From: Caulobacter sp031457805
GTDB taxonomy: Bacteria > Pseudomonadota > Alphaproteobacteria > Caulobacterales > Caulobacteraceae
DNA: 64,000 nt
Assembly (NCBI RefSeq): GCF_031457805.1
Contig: NZ_JAVDXI010000002.1
Coordinates: forward strand, 434,001 to 498,000
Direction: 5' to 3'
Below the pieces are notes generated by a model. That model was not told where the DNA came from and did no database searches. It worked only from the letters and a program-made list of their open reading frames with translations. The position numbers and the translations under genes are program-made. Positions 1-9,076 of the stretch are shown here, piece by piece. Every line of letters starts with the position of its first letter. The first letter of the stretch is position 1.

Positions 1-292
1 TGAAGCCGTCGCCCCCGATGTTGCCGGCGCGCGGCAGGGTCACGGCGAGGGCGAAGGCGGTGGCGACAGCGGCGTCCACGGCGTTGCCGCCCTGGCGCAG
101 GATGTCGGCCCCGACCTTGGTGGCGATGGCGTTCTGGCTGACCACCATGCCGCGCTCGCCCACCACCGGCGCGTGGATGCTGGGATACTCCAGCAGTTGC
201 TTTTTCTGGGCCAACGCCTCCGACGAGACGAAGGGCGAAAGCGCCAGGGCGAAAACCGACGCGGCTGTGGCGAGAAGGCGGAAGGGGTTCAC
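1..292 (-). CDS. ggt: gamma-glutamyltransferase, N-terminal part (cut by window edge)
   Basis: This partial gene runs off the left edge, so only about 97 residues are visible. They include a hydrophobic signal peptide ending near SEALAQ, then the start of a gamma-glutamyltransferase: GMVVSQN, an ILRQGGNAVDAAVA block and AVTLPRAGNIGGDGF, which are hallmark N-terminal motifs of the family. The family transfers or hydrolyses gamma-glutamyl groups (for example from glutathione) in the periplasm. I chose the GTG at 292 because a GAGG lies just upstream; an in-frame TTG at 307 is the alternative. The gene lies 77 bases downstream of a TonB receptor on the same strand, so the two may be co-transcribed. 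The catalytic threonine region is outside the window. Confidence 0.85.
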   Translation of the reverse strand, partial: MNPFRLLATAASVFALALSPFVSSEALAQKKQLLEYPSIHAPVVGERGMVVSQNAIATKVGADILRQGGNAVDAAVATAFALAVTLPRAGNIGGDGF

Positions 293-325
293 GAGGCCCT
301 CGTTCAATAAACGCGCATCTTCAAT

Positions 326-355
326 CCGATCTCCCAGCGAACGCCGGGAGATCGG
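326..355 (-). terminator. 10-bp perfect hairpin between TonB receptor and ggt
   Basis: CCGATCTCCC (326-335) and GGGAGATCGG (346-355) form a perfect 10-bp stem with a 10-base loop in the gap between the receptor stop and the ggt start. No T-run follows, so it may be an attenuator or an mRNA-stabilising hairpin rather than a full terminator. Confidence 0.4.
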
Positions 356-369
356 ACGAGTGGAGCAAA

Positions 370-3300
370 CTAGAACTTCTTGGTGAGGTTCATGTACCAG
401 TAGCGACCCGTGGCGTTGTGCAGGGCGCCCGAGTAGCCGAAGTTCGAGGCCGACAGCGGCGGGTCCTTGTCGAAGGCGTTGCGCACGCCGACCCGGACCG
501 TCGAACCGTCAAACATCCCGTCCTTGAACGCGTACTGGCCGTAGAAGCTGACGGTCGTCCAGTCCTTGATCGGGAAGTACTGCCCGTTCACCTGGGCCGG
601 ACCGGTGTCGTAGACCTCGCCGACATAGCTGACGAACGCGCCCGCGCCCCAGCCGTCCTTGCGCCACGAGACGCTGGCGGCGCCGCGGAACTCAGGGAAG
701 CCGTCGAACTGGATCTGGTTGCCAGCGCTGGCGATGGTGACGCCCGGCAACTTGCCCGCCGTGACCGCCTCCTGCAGCAGGCTTTCGATCGCGCTGGGCG
801 CCTGATCGTACTTCAGGAGCTTGGCCACGTTGATCGACAGGCCAAAGTCGCCCCAGGCCGTGTCGTCCAGATCGTAGTCGAGGCTGAAGTCGGCGCCCTG
901 CACCATGCGCGGCTGCAGGTTCGAATAGGTGTCGCTGATATAGGCGATGTTGCCGACCGTGGCCGTCCCGACCGGCGCGTCGCGCACGACGTTGGGGTTG
1001 GACGAACCGCTCTGGCGCAGCAGCCAGTCATAGGCGATCTGGTTGTAGCCGCCCAGGATGCCGACGATGTTCTTCTCGCGGATCGACCAGAAGTCGCTGG
1101 TCAGGGTCAGCTTGCCGAACTGCGGCGGGATGAAGGTCGGCTGATAGACAAAGCCGATCGTGGCGTTGTCGGCTTCTTCCGGCTTCAGGTTCTTGTTGCC
1201 GCTGCGCACCTCGATCGTGCTGGCGCTCGGACAGGTGGTGACCGTCGGCGTGTTGATCCGGCAAGCCGCGAAATCGGTGCGCGTGTTCGAGACCGTCGTG
1301 CCGTCGCTGTAGAACTGCGGCAGGTTGGGCGCGCGGAAGCTCTGGGACACCGAGCCGCGCAGCGCAAAGCCGTGGCCGACTTTCCAGTAGATCGCGCCCT
1401 TGGGCTTCAGGACGTTGCCGAAGTCGGAATACTCCTCGTCGCGCGCGGCGATCTGCAGGCTGATCTCCTCGACGAACGGGATGTTCATTTCGGGCGAGAT
1501 CACCGGCACGGCCAGTTCGAAGAACGCCGAAGCGACCGAGCGGTCGGCCTTCACGTCCGGCGCGCCCGACGCGCCCATCACGTCGGTGCCATAGGTCACG
1601 CCGGTGACGCTGTTGGTGTACTTGATCGTCCCGTCCAGACGCTTGTCACGATTGTCCAGATAGGTCTCGCGACGCCATTCCACGCCGCCAGCGAAACCGA
1701 CATCGCCGGCCGGCAGCGTGAAGAGATCCTTCTTGGAGATCTTGAAGTCGGCCAGGGTCAGCGAGGTCTCGCTGATACGGTAGACGTTGATCAGGAACGA
1801 GTTGATCGTGGCCCGGTCGTTGGGCGTGGCGTCGCCCAGCGAGTAGTTGGGCTGGCTGCCGCCGTTGAACGGGTTGTAGGCCGTCGCGTCCGTGCGGTTC
1901 ACCGCCGCCTGGAACGCGGTGTTGCTGATCGCGCCGTGCGTCATGTCCTTGGTGCGGGCCTTGGAGTACAGCAGCGCCGAATCCCATTTCCAGCCGTTCC
2001 AGCCGCCCTTCAGCCCGCCTAGCAGGCGATAGCTGTCGTCCGTCACCGTGTAGGTGCGCGGACCGGTGTCCACGGGGCGGTAGGTCGTGATGTTCATCGC
2101 GATACCGGTCGTCGGCACGCCGGTCAGGTTGGCCAGACGGTTGGGGCTGGTCGTCGGGCCGAAGGGGTTCCAGTAGGCATTGGCCGCGATGCTGATCGGC
2201 GCGGTGCTGAGCGGCGCCGACTGCTCGCGGCTGCCGGTGAACAGGGCGTGGTAGTAGCCCGCCTCGCCATAGGCGGTGATGTCGCCGAAGTCGTGCTCGA
2301 CGGTCGAGAACAGGTTGGTTCGCTCGACGCCGCCCTTGAGCGTACGGTCGGGGTTCTCGTCATAGCGCAGCACGCGGCTGTTGGCGCCGGTGATCGTGCC
2401 CGAGCGGATGCAGAGATTGCCCGTCAGGACGGTGCTGGAGCAGCCGGCGGCGGTGTTGCTGGTCGGCTCAATGTGGAACACGCCCGAGGTGGTCAGAGTC
2501 GCCGTGCCCTGGCGGACCACCGTGGTCGGCGGGATCAGCGTGAACGAACCCCAGGGGCTGGAGGTCGAGCGGCTGTCGAAGGTGGTGTTGTCCACCCACG
2601 GGGTGTTGGCGACCTGGGGGCGATGATCCTCGCTGGCCGAGTAGTCGCGCTCCGAGGCCATCAGTCGGCTGCGGCCGGTGTAGTTGCCAAAGAAGGTCAG
2701 GCGCGTGCCGTCTTCCAGGCGCGTGCCGGCCTTCACGTTGAACGAGCCCTCGCGGTAGCTCGTGCCTTCCGAACCGCCGTACTGGGCCGACATCTGCAGG
2801 CCGCGGAACTTGGTGTCGAGGACGGTGTTGACCACGCCCGCCACCGCGTCGGCGCCGTAGATGGCCGCCGCGCCGTCGCGCAGCACTTCCACGCGCTTGA
2901 CGCCCGCCACGGGGAAGGCGTTGGTGTTGACGGTCTGCACCGGCACTAGGTTCTCGGTCTGGGTGCCCGGGGCCAGCACGGCGCGTCGGCCGTTCAGCAG
3001 CGCCAGGGTGTTGCCGGTGCCAAGGCTACGCAGGTTGAGCGAAGCCACGTCGCCGCGCGCATCATTCAGATTGCCGGTCGTGCGGGCTTCCTGGAACTGA
3101 ACGTCGCCAGCCTGCGGGATCGCGCGGAACAGCTCGTCGCCCGAGACGGCGCCGGTGGCGATGATCTCTCTTTCGCCCACGACGGTGACCGGCAGGGCCT
3201 CTGTGGTGCGTGCGCCCTCGATCTGCGAGCCGACAACGACCACCGCTTCAACGACCTGGGCCTCTTCACTCGTCGCGCCGGCCCCCGCGCTGGCGGACTG

Positions 3301-3636
3301 GGGGCGTTCGGCCGGCGCCGGGCGCAGCGTGATGGTCTTGCCGTCGTCCGATTGCACCACGAGGCCCGCCGCCTTGGCGAGGCGAGCCAGAGCGTCGGCG
3401 TCGGCGAGGTCGCCGGTCACGGCCGGCGTCTGCTTGCCTGAGGCCGCCTCGAACGGGAACAGCACCTGCTTGCCCGACTGCTTGGCGAAGGTCTGCAGCG
3501 CGGTCACCGCGTCGCCGGCCGGAATATTGAACGTGCGGCGGGCGTCTTGCGCCAGCGCCGGGCCAGCCAGAACGAGGACGGCGGCCGACGCCATCAGGAA
3601 ACCGCGAACCGCGCGGCGACGAGTGTTGATGCTCAT
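370..3636 (-). CDS. TonB-dependent outer membrane receptor with N-terminal STN domain
   Basis: This is an outer-membrane beta-barrel that takes up a substrate using TonB energy. The protein is 1088 residues from the ATG at 3636, chosen because MSINTRRRAVRGF starts a clean signal peptide ending in ALAQ and a GAGGGG lies 11 bases upstream; the frame is open 66 bases further up. After the signal peptide comes an STN (secretin/TonB N-terminus) domain (FNIPAGDAVTALQTFAKQSG onward, about residues 36-110). A plug domain follows (EVLRDGAAAIYGADAVAGV), then a long barrel ending in a terminal Phe (NLTKKF). STN receptors usually signal through a FecR anti-sigma factor and an ECF sigma factor, and neither is nearby. 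The neighbours (M20 amidohydrolase upstream, gamma-glutamyltransferase downstream) suggest a peptide or amino-acyl substrate; that is inference. Confidence 0.93.
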   Translation of the reverse strand: MSINTRRRAVRGFLMASAAVLVLAGPALAQDARRTFNIPAGDAVTALQTFAKQSGKQVLFPFEAASGKQTPAVTGDLADADALARLAKAAGLVVQSDDGKTITLRPAPAERPQSASAGAGATSEEAQVVEAVVVVGSQIEGARTTEALPVTVVGEREIIATGAVSGDELFRAIPQAGDVQFQEARTTGNLNDARGDVASLNLRSLGTGNTLALLNGRRAVLAPGTQTENLVPVQTVNTNAFPVAGVKRVEVLRDGAAAIYGADAVAGVVNTVLDTKFRGLQMSAQYGGSEGTSYREGSFNVKAGTRLEDGTRLTFFGNYTGRSRLMASERDYSASEDHRPQVANTPWVDNTTFDSRSTSSPWGSFTLIPPTTVVRQGTATLTTSGVFHIEPTSNTAAGCSSTVLTGNLCIRSGTITGANSRVLRYDENPDRTLKGGVERTNLFSTVEHDFGDITAYGEAGYYHALFTGSREQSAPLSTAPISIAANAYWNPFGPTTSPNRLANLTGVPTTGIAMNITTYRPVDTGPRTYTVTDDSYRLLGGLKGGWNGWKWDSALLYSKARTKDMTHGAISNTAFQAAVNRTDATAYNPFNGGSQPNYSLGDATPNDRATINSFLINVYRISETSLTLADFKISKKDLFTLPAGDVGFAGGVEWRRETYLDNRDKRLDGTIKYTNSVTGVTYGTDVMGASGAPDVKADRSVASAFFELAVPVISPEMNIPFVEEISLQIAARDEEYSDFGNVLKPKGAIYWKVGHGFALRGSVSQSFRAPNLPQFYSDGTTVSNTRTDFAACRINTPTVTTCPSASTIEVRSGNKNLKPEEADNATIGFVYQPTFIPPQFGKLTLTSDFWSIREKNIVGILGGYNQIAYDWLLRQSGSSNPNVVRDAPVGTATVGNIAYISDTYSNLQPRMVQGADFSLDYDLDDTAWGDFGLSINVAKLLKYDQAPSAIESLLQEAVTAGKLPGVTIASAGNQIQFDGFPEFRGAASVSWRKDGWGAGAFVSYVGEVYDTGPAQVNGQYFPIKDWTTVSFYGQYAFKDGMFDGSTVRVGVRNAFDKDPPLSASNFGYSGALHNATGRYWYMNLTKKF

Positions 3637-3856
3637 TTTCTTGTTTACCCCTCGGGACGCCCTCCATCCCCATGGAGGACCGCCTTCGAAGGATCGACGC
3701 ACGCATGTCGGGTTTCCGCCAGTGGCGGAGGAACTTTTTTAGCCTCGATCCCGCCATGTCATTCCGACAGGAGCCTGGGGGACGAACAAGCGCTGTGCGC
3801 GCCGCCCCTGGGCCCTGGCGCTCCACGGTCGTGCGCCGGCCCGGACGACAGGAGGG

Positions 3857-5173
3857 CTACTTCCCGACCACATTCAGCACCGCCAGGGTCATCGCCTCGA
3901 CGCCCGTGCGGATCGTTGGTTCAGCCACCGGCGCGAAGTACGGTGAGTGGTTGACCGGCAGTTCGCGCCCCTCGGCCTTGGCCTTGGCGGCTTCGGCGGG
4001 GTCGGAGCCGCCAAGGCCGAAATAGACCGACGGGACGCCGGCCAGCACGAACTCCGAATAGTCCTCGGACGCCGAGCCCGGCTTGTCCTGCGCCACGGCG
4101 CGGACCCCGAAGGCGGCCTTGAACACCACCGACGTGCGGTCGGTCAGGGCCTGGTCGTTGACCACCATCTTGCCGCCCGGAGTGAGTTTCAGGTCGGCGG
4201 CCGGCGCGCCGGCCATGTCGGTCACCGCCTTCACCGTGCGGCGCACGCCCTCGAGGATCCTCTCGCGCACGGCGTTGTCCTGGGTGCGGATCGTGCCGCG
4301 CACCCGGGCCTTGTCGGGGATGATGTTGCCGGCGCTGCCCGCCTGGATCGAGCCGACCGTCACCACGCCGAACGCCGACGGGTCCTTCTCGCGGCTGATC
4401 ACGCTCTGGACATCGACGGTGAAGCGGGCGGCCATCAGCACCGGGTCGATGGTGGCCGAGGGCATCGAGCCGTGCCCGCCCCGGCCGTTGAAGGTGATGT
4501 CGAGGCCGTCCGAGGTCGAGGTCAGCACCCCGGCCTTGTAATAGACCTCGCCGGCCGGACCCGAACCGACATGCAGCGCAAAGCCGTAGTCGGGCTTGCC
4601 GCCGATCTTGTCCCACAGGCCGTCGTCCAGCATGGCGCGGGCGCCGCGAACCGTCTCTTCCGAGGGTTGGGCGACGAACACGAGCGTACCCTTCCACTTG
4701 CCCTTCATCGCCACCAGCTGGCGCGCCGCGCCGACCCAGGCGGCCATGTGAATGTCATGGCCGCAGGCATGGGCGACGAAGACCTTCTCGCCGTTCCAGG
4801 TGGCCGTCGCCTGGCTGGCCCAGGCCAGGCCCGACTTTTCCTGCATCGGCAGGCCGTCCAGCTCGGTGCGGACCAGCACCTTGGGCCCCTCGCCGTTCTT
4901 GAGCACCGCCACCACGCCGGTCTTGCCCACGCCCTCGGTGACGGTGAAGCCCAGCGCCCGCATCTGGGCGGCGAGCTTCTTGGCGGTCTCGACCTCTTGG
5001 AAGCCGAGCTCGGGGTTGGCGTGGATGTCCTTGTACAGCGCCTCCAGCGCCGGATAGTCGCGATCGAGCTGGGCGCCGATCACCTTCTGCGTGGCGGGCA
5101 CGTTCAGCGGCCCGGCCTGGGCGGCGGTGGCGATCAGCAGGACCAGAGCGGAGGCGGCGAACAGGGACTTCAT
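3857..5173 (-). CDS. M20 family metallo-amidohydrolase (amino-acid conjugate/peptide hydrolase), exported
   Basis: This 438-residue protein begins with a signal peptide (MKSLFAASALVLL...AAQA) and belongs to the M20D amidohydrolases, which include hippurate and indole-acetyl-amino-acid hydrolases. Visible motifs are HANPELGFQE near residue 51, the metal-binding HACGHDIHMA, PSEETVRGARAM, GRGGHGSMPS in the dimerisation domain, and NHSPYFAP near the C-terminus. It cleaves an amide bond in an N-acyl amino acid or dipeptide with two divalent metals. It lies upstream of a TonB receptor and a gamma-glutamyltransferase on the same strand. The gap to the receptor start is about 220 bases, so it may have its own transcript. 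The exact substrate cannot be told. Confidence 0.92.
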   Translation of the reverse strand: MKSLFAASALVLLIATAAQAGPLNVPATQKVIGAQLDRDYPALEALYKDIHANPELGFQEVETAKKLAAQMRALGFTVTEGVGKTGVVAVLKNGEGPKVLVRTELDGLPMQEKSGLAWASQATATWNGEKVFVAHACGHDIHMAAWVGAARQLVAMKGKWKGTLVFVAQPSEETVRGARAMLDDGLWDKIGGKPDYGFALHVGSGPAGEVYYKAGVLTSTSDGLDITFNGRGGHGSMPSATIDPVLMAARFTVDVQSVISREKDPSAFGVVTVGSIQAGSAGNIIPDKARVRGTIRTQDNAVRERILEGVRRTVKAVTDMAGAPAADLKLTPGGKMVVNDQALTDRTSVVFKAAFGVRAVAQDKPGSASEDYSEFVLAGVPSVYFGLGGSDPAEAAKAKAEGRELPVNHSPYFAPVAEPTIRTGVEAMTLAVLNVVGK

Positions 5174-5256
5174 GGCGGGGACTCGGGTTGGAAAGCGTCA
5201 CTTGAGATGACGCACGAGGCGCGCCGATCCGCTAGCCCCTTCCCTATCCCAAAACT

Positions 5257-5304
5257 CCCATGTCATCCCGGCCGGAGCGCAGCGTCGCGCCGGGATGACA
5301 TGGG
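5257..5304. repeat. intergenic palindrome with 16-bp perfect arms
   Basis: CCCATGTCATCCCGGC (5257-5272) is perfectly inverted at 5289-5304. It shares the ATGTCATCCCGG or GTCATCCCG core with the fold-back elements at 35632 and 55290, so it looks like one dispersed family. Confidence 0.7.
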
Positions 5305-5378
5305 TGAAAAGACCCGGCGCTTGTGCCCCCCGGGTCCCGGGTCGGCTACGCCCCCCCTGGATGCCACTGTTTTTATCC

Positions 5379-7520
5379 TTACTTCCCGTTCCCCGGCGCC
5401 CAGGGGAACTTGAGACTCTTGTAGTAGTCCAGCGACTTCTCCGGCGGTTTCTCGCCCGCCGGCAGCGGGCGCTTGGAGAAGGTCTGGAACCAGGCGATCG
5501 ACGCGTCGCGCCACCACTGGGCCTCGGCCCGTTGGATCTTCAGGTAATCCGACACCTCGCGGTGGCGGGACGCGTCGACATAGGGGGCCAGGCCCGCCCA
5601 GGTCTTCTCCATGCCGTCCACATAGGCCACGCCGCGCGAATAGCGCTTCACCAGGCCGTCCCACAACGTGTCGCCGGACTTGAGGCGATAGTCCCAGGCC
5701 AGGTGGTGGAACCACAGCAGGTCCTTCTCGTCGACGCACTTCAGGTCAGCGTAGCAGGCGCCGACCGCCGGCGCGTACTGGGCGGTGGCGTTGCTGCCGG
5801 TGGGGGTTCGGTCAAAGCCGATCCCGGTCTCGCTGGCCTTGGCGTAGTAGACGCTGGTCCAGTCGGCGCGCGGGCCGCCGCTGACCCAGGGCCCCGGACC
5901 ATAGTGGTGCCCCTCGCCCATCTGGTGGTGCAAACCGAGCGGCGTCATGTAGTCCACCGCCGCCTCGCGCGAGCCCATCATCATCGACACCACCGGCGTC
6001 ACCAGGCGCGGATCAGCGCCGAAGGTCATCTTGGTCCAGTCTTCGGCGATGGCGCGGGTTCCCGCCTCCGGGTTCCAGGCCAGGCGGCCAAAGACGTACC
6101 AGTTGGCCTGGTCGAACTGCGAACCGCTCCAGTTGCGGTCCGAGCCGATATTGGCCACGCCCGCCATGGCGGTCAGCTTGCGGCCGTCCAGCGCGCCGTC
6201 GATCACCTTGGCGACCGTCGAGCCCTTGCCCTTGGCCATGGTGTCCGAGCGCAGGGTCTCCTCGAACATCGGGCCCAGATAGACAAGGTGGGTCGAAAAG
6301 CCGAGATATTCCTTGGTGATCTGGAACTCCATGCCGAGGTTGGTCTTAGGCATGGCCCCGAACAGCGGGTGGAACGGCTCGCGCGGCTGGAAGTCGATGG
6401 CGCCGTTCTTGACCTGGATAACCACGTTGTCGCGGAACTGCCCGTCGAACGGCTTGAACTCGTTATAGCCCTGCTTGGCGCGATCCTCGGGCTGCTCGTG
6501 CGAATAGACGAAGGCGCGCCAGAACACGACGCCGCCGTGCGGACCGACCGCCTCGGCCAGCATGTTGGCCCCGTCGACATGGGTGCGGCCATAGTCCTGC
6601 GGACCCGGCTGCCCCTCGGAATTGGCCTTCACCAGAAAGCCGCCGAAGTCGGGGATGGCCTTGTAGATCTCGTCGGCCTTGGCCTTCCAGAACGCGCGCA
6701 CCGCCGGGTCCAGCGGATCGGCGGTCTTGAGGCCCCCGATCTCCATCGGAGCCGAGAAGCGCGCCGACAGATAGACCTTGATGCCGTACGGGCGGAAGGT
6801 GTCGGCCAGCGCGGCGGCCTTGTCGATGAACGGCGCGGTCAGGCTGTCGGCCTTGGCGTTGACGTTGTTCAGCACCGTGCCGTTGATGCCCAGCGAGGCG
6901 TTGGCGCGGGCGTAGTCGACCATGCGCGGATCCACATGGCCGGGCAGCCGCCACCAGTCGAAGATCGACTGACCCGAATAGCCCCGCTCGACATGGCGAT
7001 CCAGATTGTCCCAGTGGTTGAGCATCCGCAGCTTCACCTTCGGAACCGAGACGATGTCGAGCTTGTCGACGCTCGCGCCGGTCTGGATCAGGCGCAGATA
7101 GTGGAAGACGCCGTACAGCACGCCGATGTCGCGGTTGGCGGCGATGACGGTGGTGGCCTTGCCGCCCACCGACACGGTGCGGATCAGGTAGCCCTCCTCG
7201 CCCAGCGTCTGCAGGGGCAGGTCAAGGCCGGTGATCGCGGGCGTCGCGCCTACGCTCAGCAGGATCACGCCGTCACGCGACCCGGCGGCGGCCAGGGCCG
7301 GCTGGCCCACCAGGCCCGTCAGGCCGCGCTCCAGCTCGGCGCGGGCGACCTTCAGGGTCGGAGTTTCGGCGATGGGCGCGATGGCGGCGGCGCGGGCGGC
7401 GTAGGCGGCGCGCGCGCTGGCCTCGACGGGCTTGTAGCGAAGCCACAGGTCGTAGCCGTCCTCTGCGCGGGCGGCCGGCGCCAGCATCACAAGTCCCAGG
7501 ACCAGCGCCAGAAAACGCAT
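5379..7520 (-). CDS. aguA: secreted alpha-glucuronidase, GH67 family
   Basis: GH67 enzymes remove (4-O-methyl)glucuronic acid from the non-reducing end of glucuronoxylo-oligosaccharides. The protein is 713 residues, usual for the family, and has a signal peptide (MRFLALVLGLVMLAPAARA), so it acts in the periplasm. Catalytic residues can be placed from spacing to the Cellvibrio enzyme: Glu302 in NSEGQPGP (acid), Asp376 in GAIDFQPREP and Glu404 in EFQITKEYLG. Other family blocks are LGINGTVLNN, GYNEFKPFDGQF, NWSGSQFDQANWY and PLGLHHQMGEGHHYGPGPW. The gene is divergent from manD, whose product works further down glucuronate catabolism, and the two share a 217-base regulatory gap. Confidence 0.96.
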   Translation of the reverse strand: MRFLALVLGLVMLAPAARAEDGYDLWLRYKPVEASARAAYAARAAAIAPIAETPTLKVARAELERGLTGLVGQPALAAAGSRDGVILLSVGATPAITGLDLPLQTLGEEGYLIRTVSVGGKATTVIAANRDIGVLYGVFHYLRLIQTGASVDKLDIVSVPKVKLRMLNHWDNLDRHVERGYSGQSIFDWWRLPGHVDPRMVDYARANASLGINGTVLNNVNAKADSLTAPFIDKAAALADTFRPYGIKVYLSARFSAPMEIGGLKTADPLDPAVRAFWKAKADEIYKAIPDFGGFLVKANSEGQPGPQDYGRTHVDGANMLAEAVGPHGGVVFWRAFVYSHEQPEDRAKQGYNEFKPFDGQFRDNVVIQVKNGAIDFQPREPFHPLFGAMPKTNLGMEFQITKEYLGFSTHLVYLGPMFEETLRSDTMAKGKGSTVAKVIDGALDGRKLTAMAGVANIGSDRNWSGSQFDQANWYVFGRLAWNPEAGTRAIAEDWTKMTFGADPRLVTPVVSMMMGSREAAVDYMTPLGLHHQMGEGHHYGPGPWVSGGPRADWTSVYYAKASETGIGFDRTPTGSNATAQYAPAVGACYADLKCVDEKDLLWFHHLAWDYRLKSGDTLWDGLVKRYSRGVAYVDGMEKTWAGLAPYVDASRHREVSDYLKIQRAEAQWWRDASIAWFQTFSKRPLPAGEKPPEKSLDYYKSLKFPWAPGNGK

Positions 7521-7592
7521 CGTTCACTCCCTCGCGATGTTCACGCGAACATTCTTGTGTGGCCCCGGAAAAGGTCGGGACACCTAGTCATA

Positions 7593-7605
7593 GTGGTCTG
7601 ACCAC
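7593..7605. promoter_or_regulatory. GntR/FadR-type operator palindrome before manD
   Basis: GTGGTC-T-GACCAC is a perfect 13-base palindrome matching the TGGTCnGACCA pattern typical of FadR-subfamily GntR regulators. The core GGTCTGACC recurs at 8952-8964 before the gntR gene, supporting control by that regulator. It lies just upstream of a TTGACA box in the aguA-manD gap. Confidence 0.65.
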
Positions 7606-7609
7606 CGGG

Positions 7610-7640
7610 TTGACAAGCCTTATGGTACCGGTACATCGAT
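7610..7640 (+). promoter_or_regulatory. possible manD promoter with a second palindrome
   Basis: A perfect TTGACA lies at 7610-7615. The spacer contains GTACCGGTAC (7625-7634), a 10-base palindrome in the setting TGGTACCGGTACA, which resembles a LacI-family half-site pair missing one base. The -10 element is weak (around TACATC or ATCGAT), so the promoter call is tentative. Confidence 0.4.
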
Positions 7641-7737
7641 AGGTGGGGAGGGAGTTGGAGCGCGGGCGCGGCAGGGCGCGAGCTTCGACTTTTGCCCCGG
7701 CCTCAGCTCAGAGTCACAACAAGGTCGACGCGCCACC

Positions 7738-8949
7738 ATGCCCAAGATTATCGCCGCCAAGACCATCGTCACCTGCCCGGGGCGCAACTTCGTCACCCTG
7801 AAGATCATGACCGACGAGGGCGTCTATGGCCTGGGCGACGCCACGCTGAACGGTCGCGAACTGGCGGTCGAGGCCTATCTGACCCAGCACGTCATCCCCT
7901 GCCTGATCGGCCGCGACGCCCATCAGATCGAGGATATCTGGCAGTATCTGTACAAGGGCGCCTATTGGCGTCGGGGCCCGGTGACCATGGCCGCCATCGC
8001 CGCGGTCGACACCGCCCTCTGGGACATCAAGGGCAAGATCGCCGGCCTGCCTGTGTACCAGCTGCTGGGCGGCGCCTGCCGCTCGGGCGTGATGGTCTAC
8101 GGCCACGCCAACGGCGAGACGATCGACGAGACCCTCGACAACGCCGCCATCTACGCCGAGCAGGGCTACAAGGCCATCCGCCTGCAGACCGGCGTGCCGG
8201 GCATGAGCGGCACCTACGGCGTCTCCAAGGACAAGTTCTTCTACGAGCCCGCCGACAGCGACCTGCCCAAGGAGACCATTTGGTCGACCGAGCGCTACCT
8301 GCGTTCGACCCCCGCACTGTTTGAGGCCGCGCGCGAGCGGCTGGGCGATGATCTGCATCTGCTGCACGACGTGCACCACCGCCTGACCCCGATCGAGGCC
8401 GCGCGCCTGGGCAAGGACCTGGAGCCCTACCGCCTGTTCTGGATGGAGGACGCCACCCCGGCCGAGAACCAGGCCAGCTTCCGCCTGATCCGCCAGCACA
8501 CCACGACCCCGCTGGCCGTGGGCGAGATCTTCAACGCGATCTGGGACTGCAAGCAGCTGATCGAGGAGCAGCTGATCGACTACATCCGCGCCACGGTCGT
8601 CCACGCCGGCGGGATCACCCACCTGAAGAAGCTGGCCAGCTTCGCCGACCTGCACCACGTGCGCACCGGCTGCCACGGCGCCACCGACCTGTCGCCGGTC
8701 TGCATGGGCGCGGCCCTGCACTTTGACCTGTCGATCCCGAACTTCGGCGTCCAGGAGTACATGCGCCACACGCCCGAGACCGACGCGGTGTTCCCGCACG
8801 CCTACACCTTCAAGGACGGCATGCTGCATCCGGGCGACGCGCCGGGCCTCGGCGTCGACATCGATGAAGAGCTGGCCGCCAAGTACCCCTACCAGCGCGC
8901 CTACCTGCCGATCGCCCGTCGCCTGGATGGCTCGATGCACGACTGGTGA
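7738..8949 (+). CDS. manD: D-mannonate dehydratase, enolase superfamily (ManD)
   Basis: ManD converts D-mannonate to 2-keto-3-deoxygluconate, a late step in glucuronate breakdown. The 403-residue length matches characterised ManD proteins. Metal ligands fall in the expected places: Asp211 with His213 (HDVHH), Glu237 (WMEDATPAE) and Glu263 (VGEIF), each one residue beyond the positions I recall for the Novosphingobium enzyme. Other blocks are WQYLYKGAYWRRGPV, VDTALWDIKGK and TGCHGATDLSPV. The capping-domain active-site set supports ManD rather than a generic muconate-lactonising relative, but low-activity ManD-like proteins exist. The gene is divergent from aguA and followed by the GntR gene, with GGTCTGACC palindromes on both sides. 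Confidence 0.93.
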   Translation: MPKIIAAKTIVTCPGRNFVTLKIMTDEGVYGLGDATLNGRELAVEAYLTQHVIPCLIGRDAHQIEDIWQYLYKGAYWRRGPVTMAAIAAVDTALWDIKGKIAGLPVYQLLGGACRSGVMVYGHANGETIDETLDNAAIYAEQGYKAIRLQTGVPGMSGTYGVSKDKFFYEPADSDLPKETIWSTERYLRSTPALFEAARERLGDDLHLLHDVHHRLTPIEAARLGKDLEPYRLFWMEDATPAENQASFRLIRQHTTTPLAVGEIFNAIWDCKQLIEEQLIDYIRATVVHAGGITHLKKLASFADLHHVRTGCHGATDLSPVCMGAALHFDLSIPNFGVQEYMRHTPETDAVFPHAYTFKDGMLHPGDAPGLGVDIDEELAAKYPYQRAYLPIARRLDGSMHDW

Positions 8950-8951
8950 GC

Positions 8952-8964
8952 GAGGTCTGACCTC
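8952..8964. promoter_or_regulatory. GntR-type operator palindrome before gntR
   Basis: GAGGTC-T-GACCTC is a perfect 13-base palindrome two bases after the manD stop and 113 bases before the gntR start. It shares GGTCTGACC with the site at 7593-7605. This arrangement fits autoregulation. Confidence 0.6.
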
Positions 8965-9076
8965 CGCGACGATCCGCGCGAAAAAGATGGCTCTTCGGGG
9001 CAATCCGGCGTGGTAGAGAATCGCTTCTTCCCCGCGTCCGCCGGGGGTTTTCCGCGCCTGCTCAAGCCCGATCGCC

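Noticed and set aside
5295..7601. A 768-residue open frame on the plus strand over the alpha-glucuronidase.
   Set aside because: It is antisense to a GH67 gene with catalytic residues in place.
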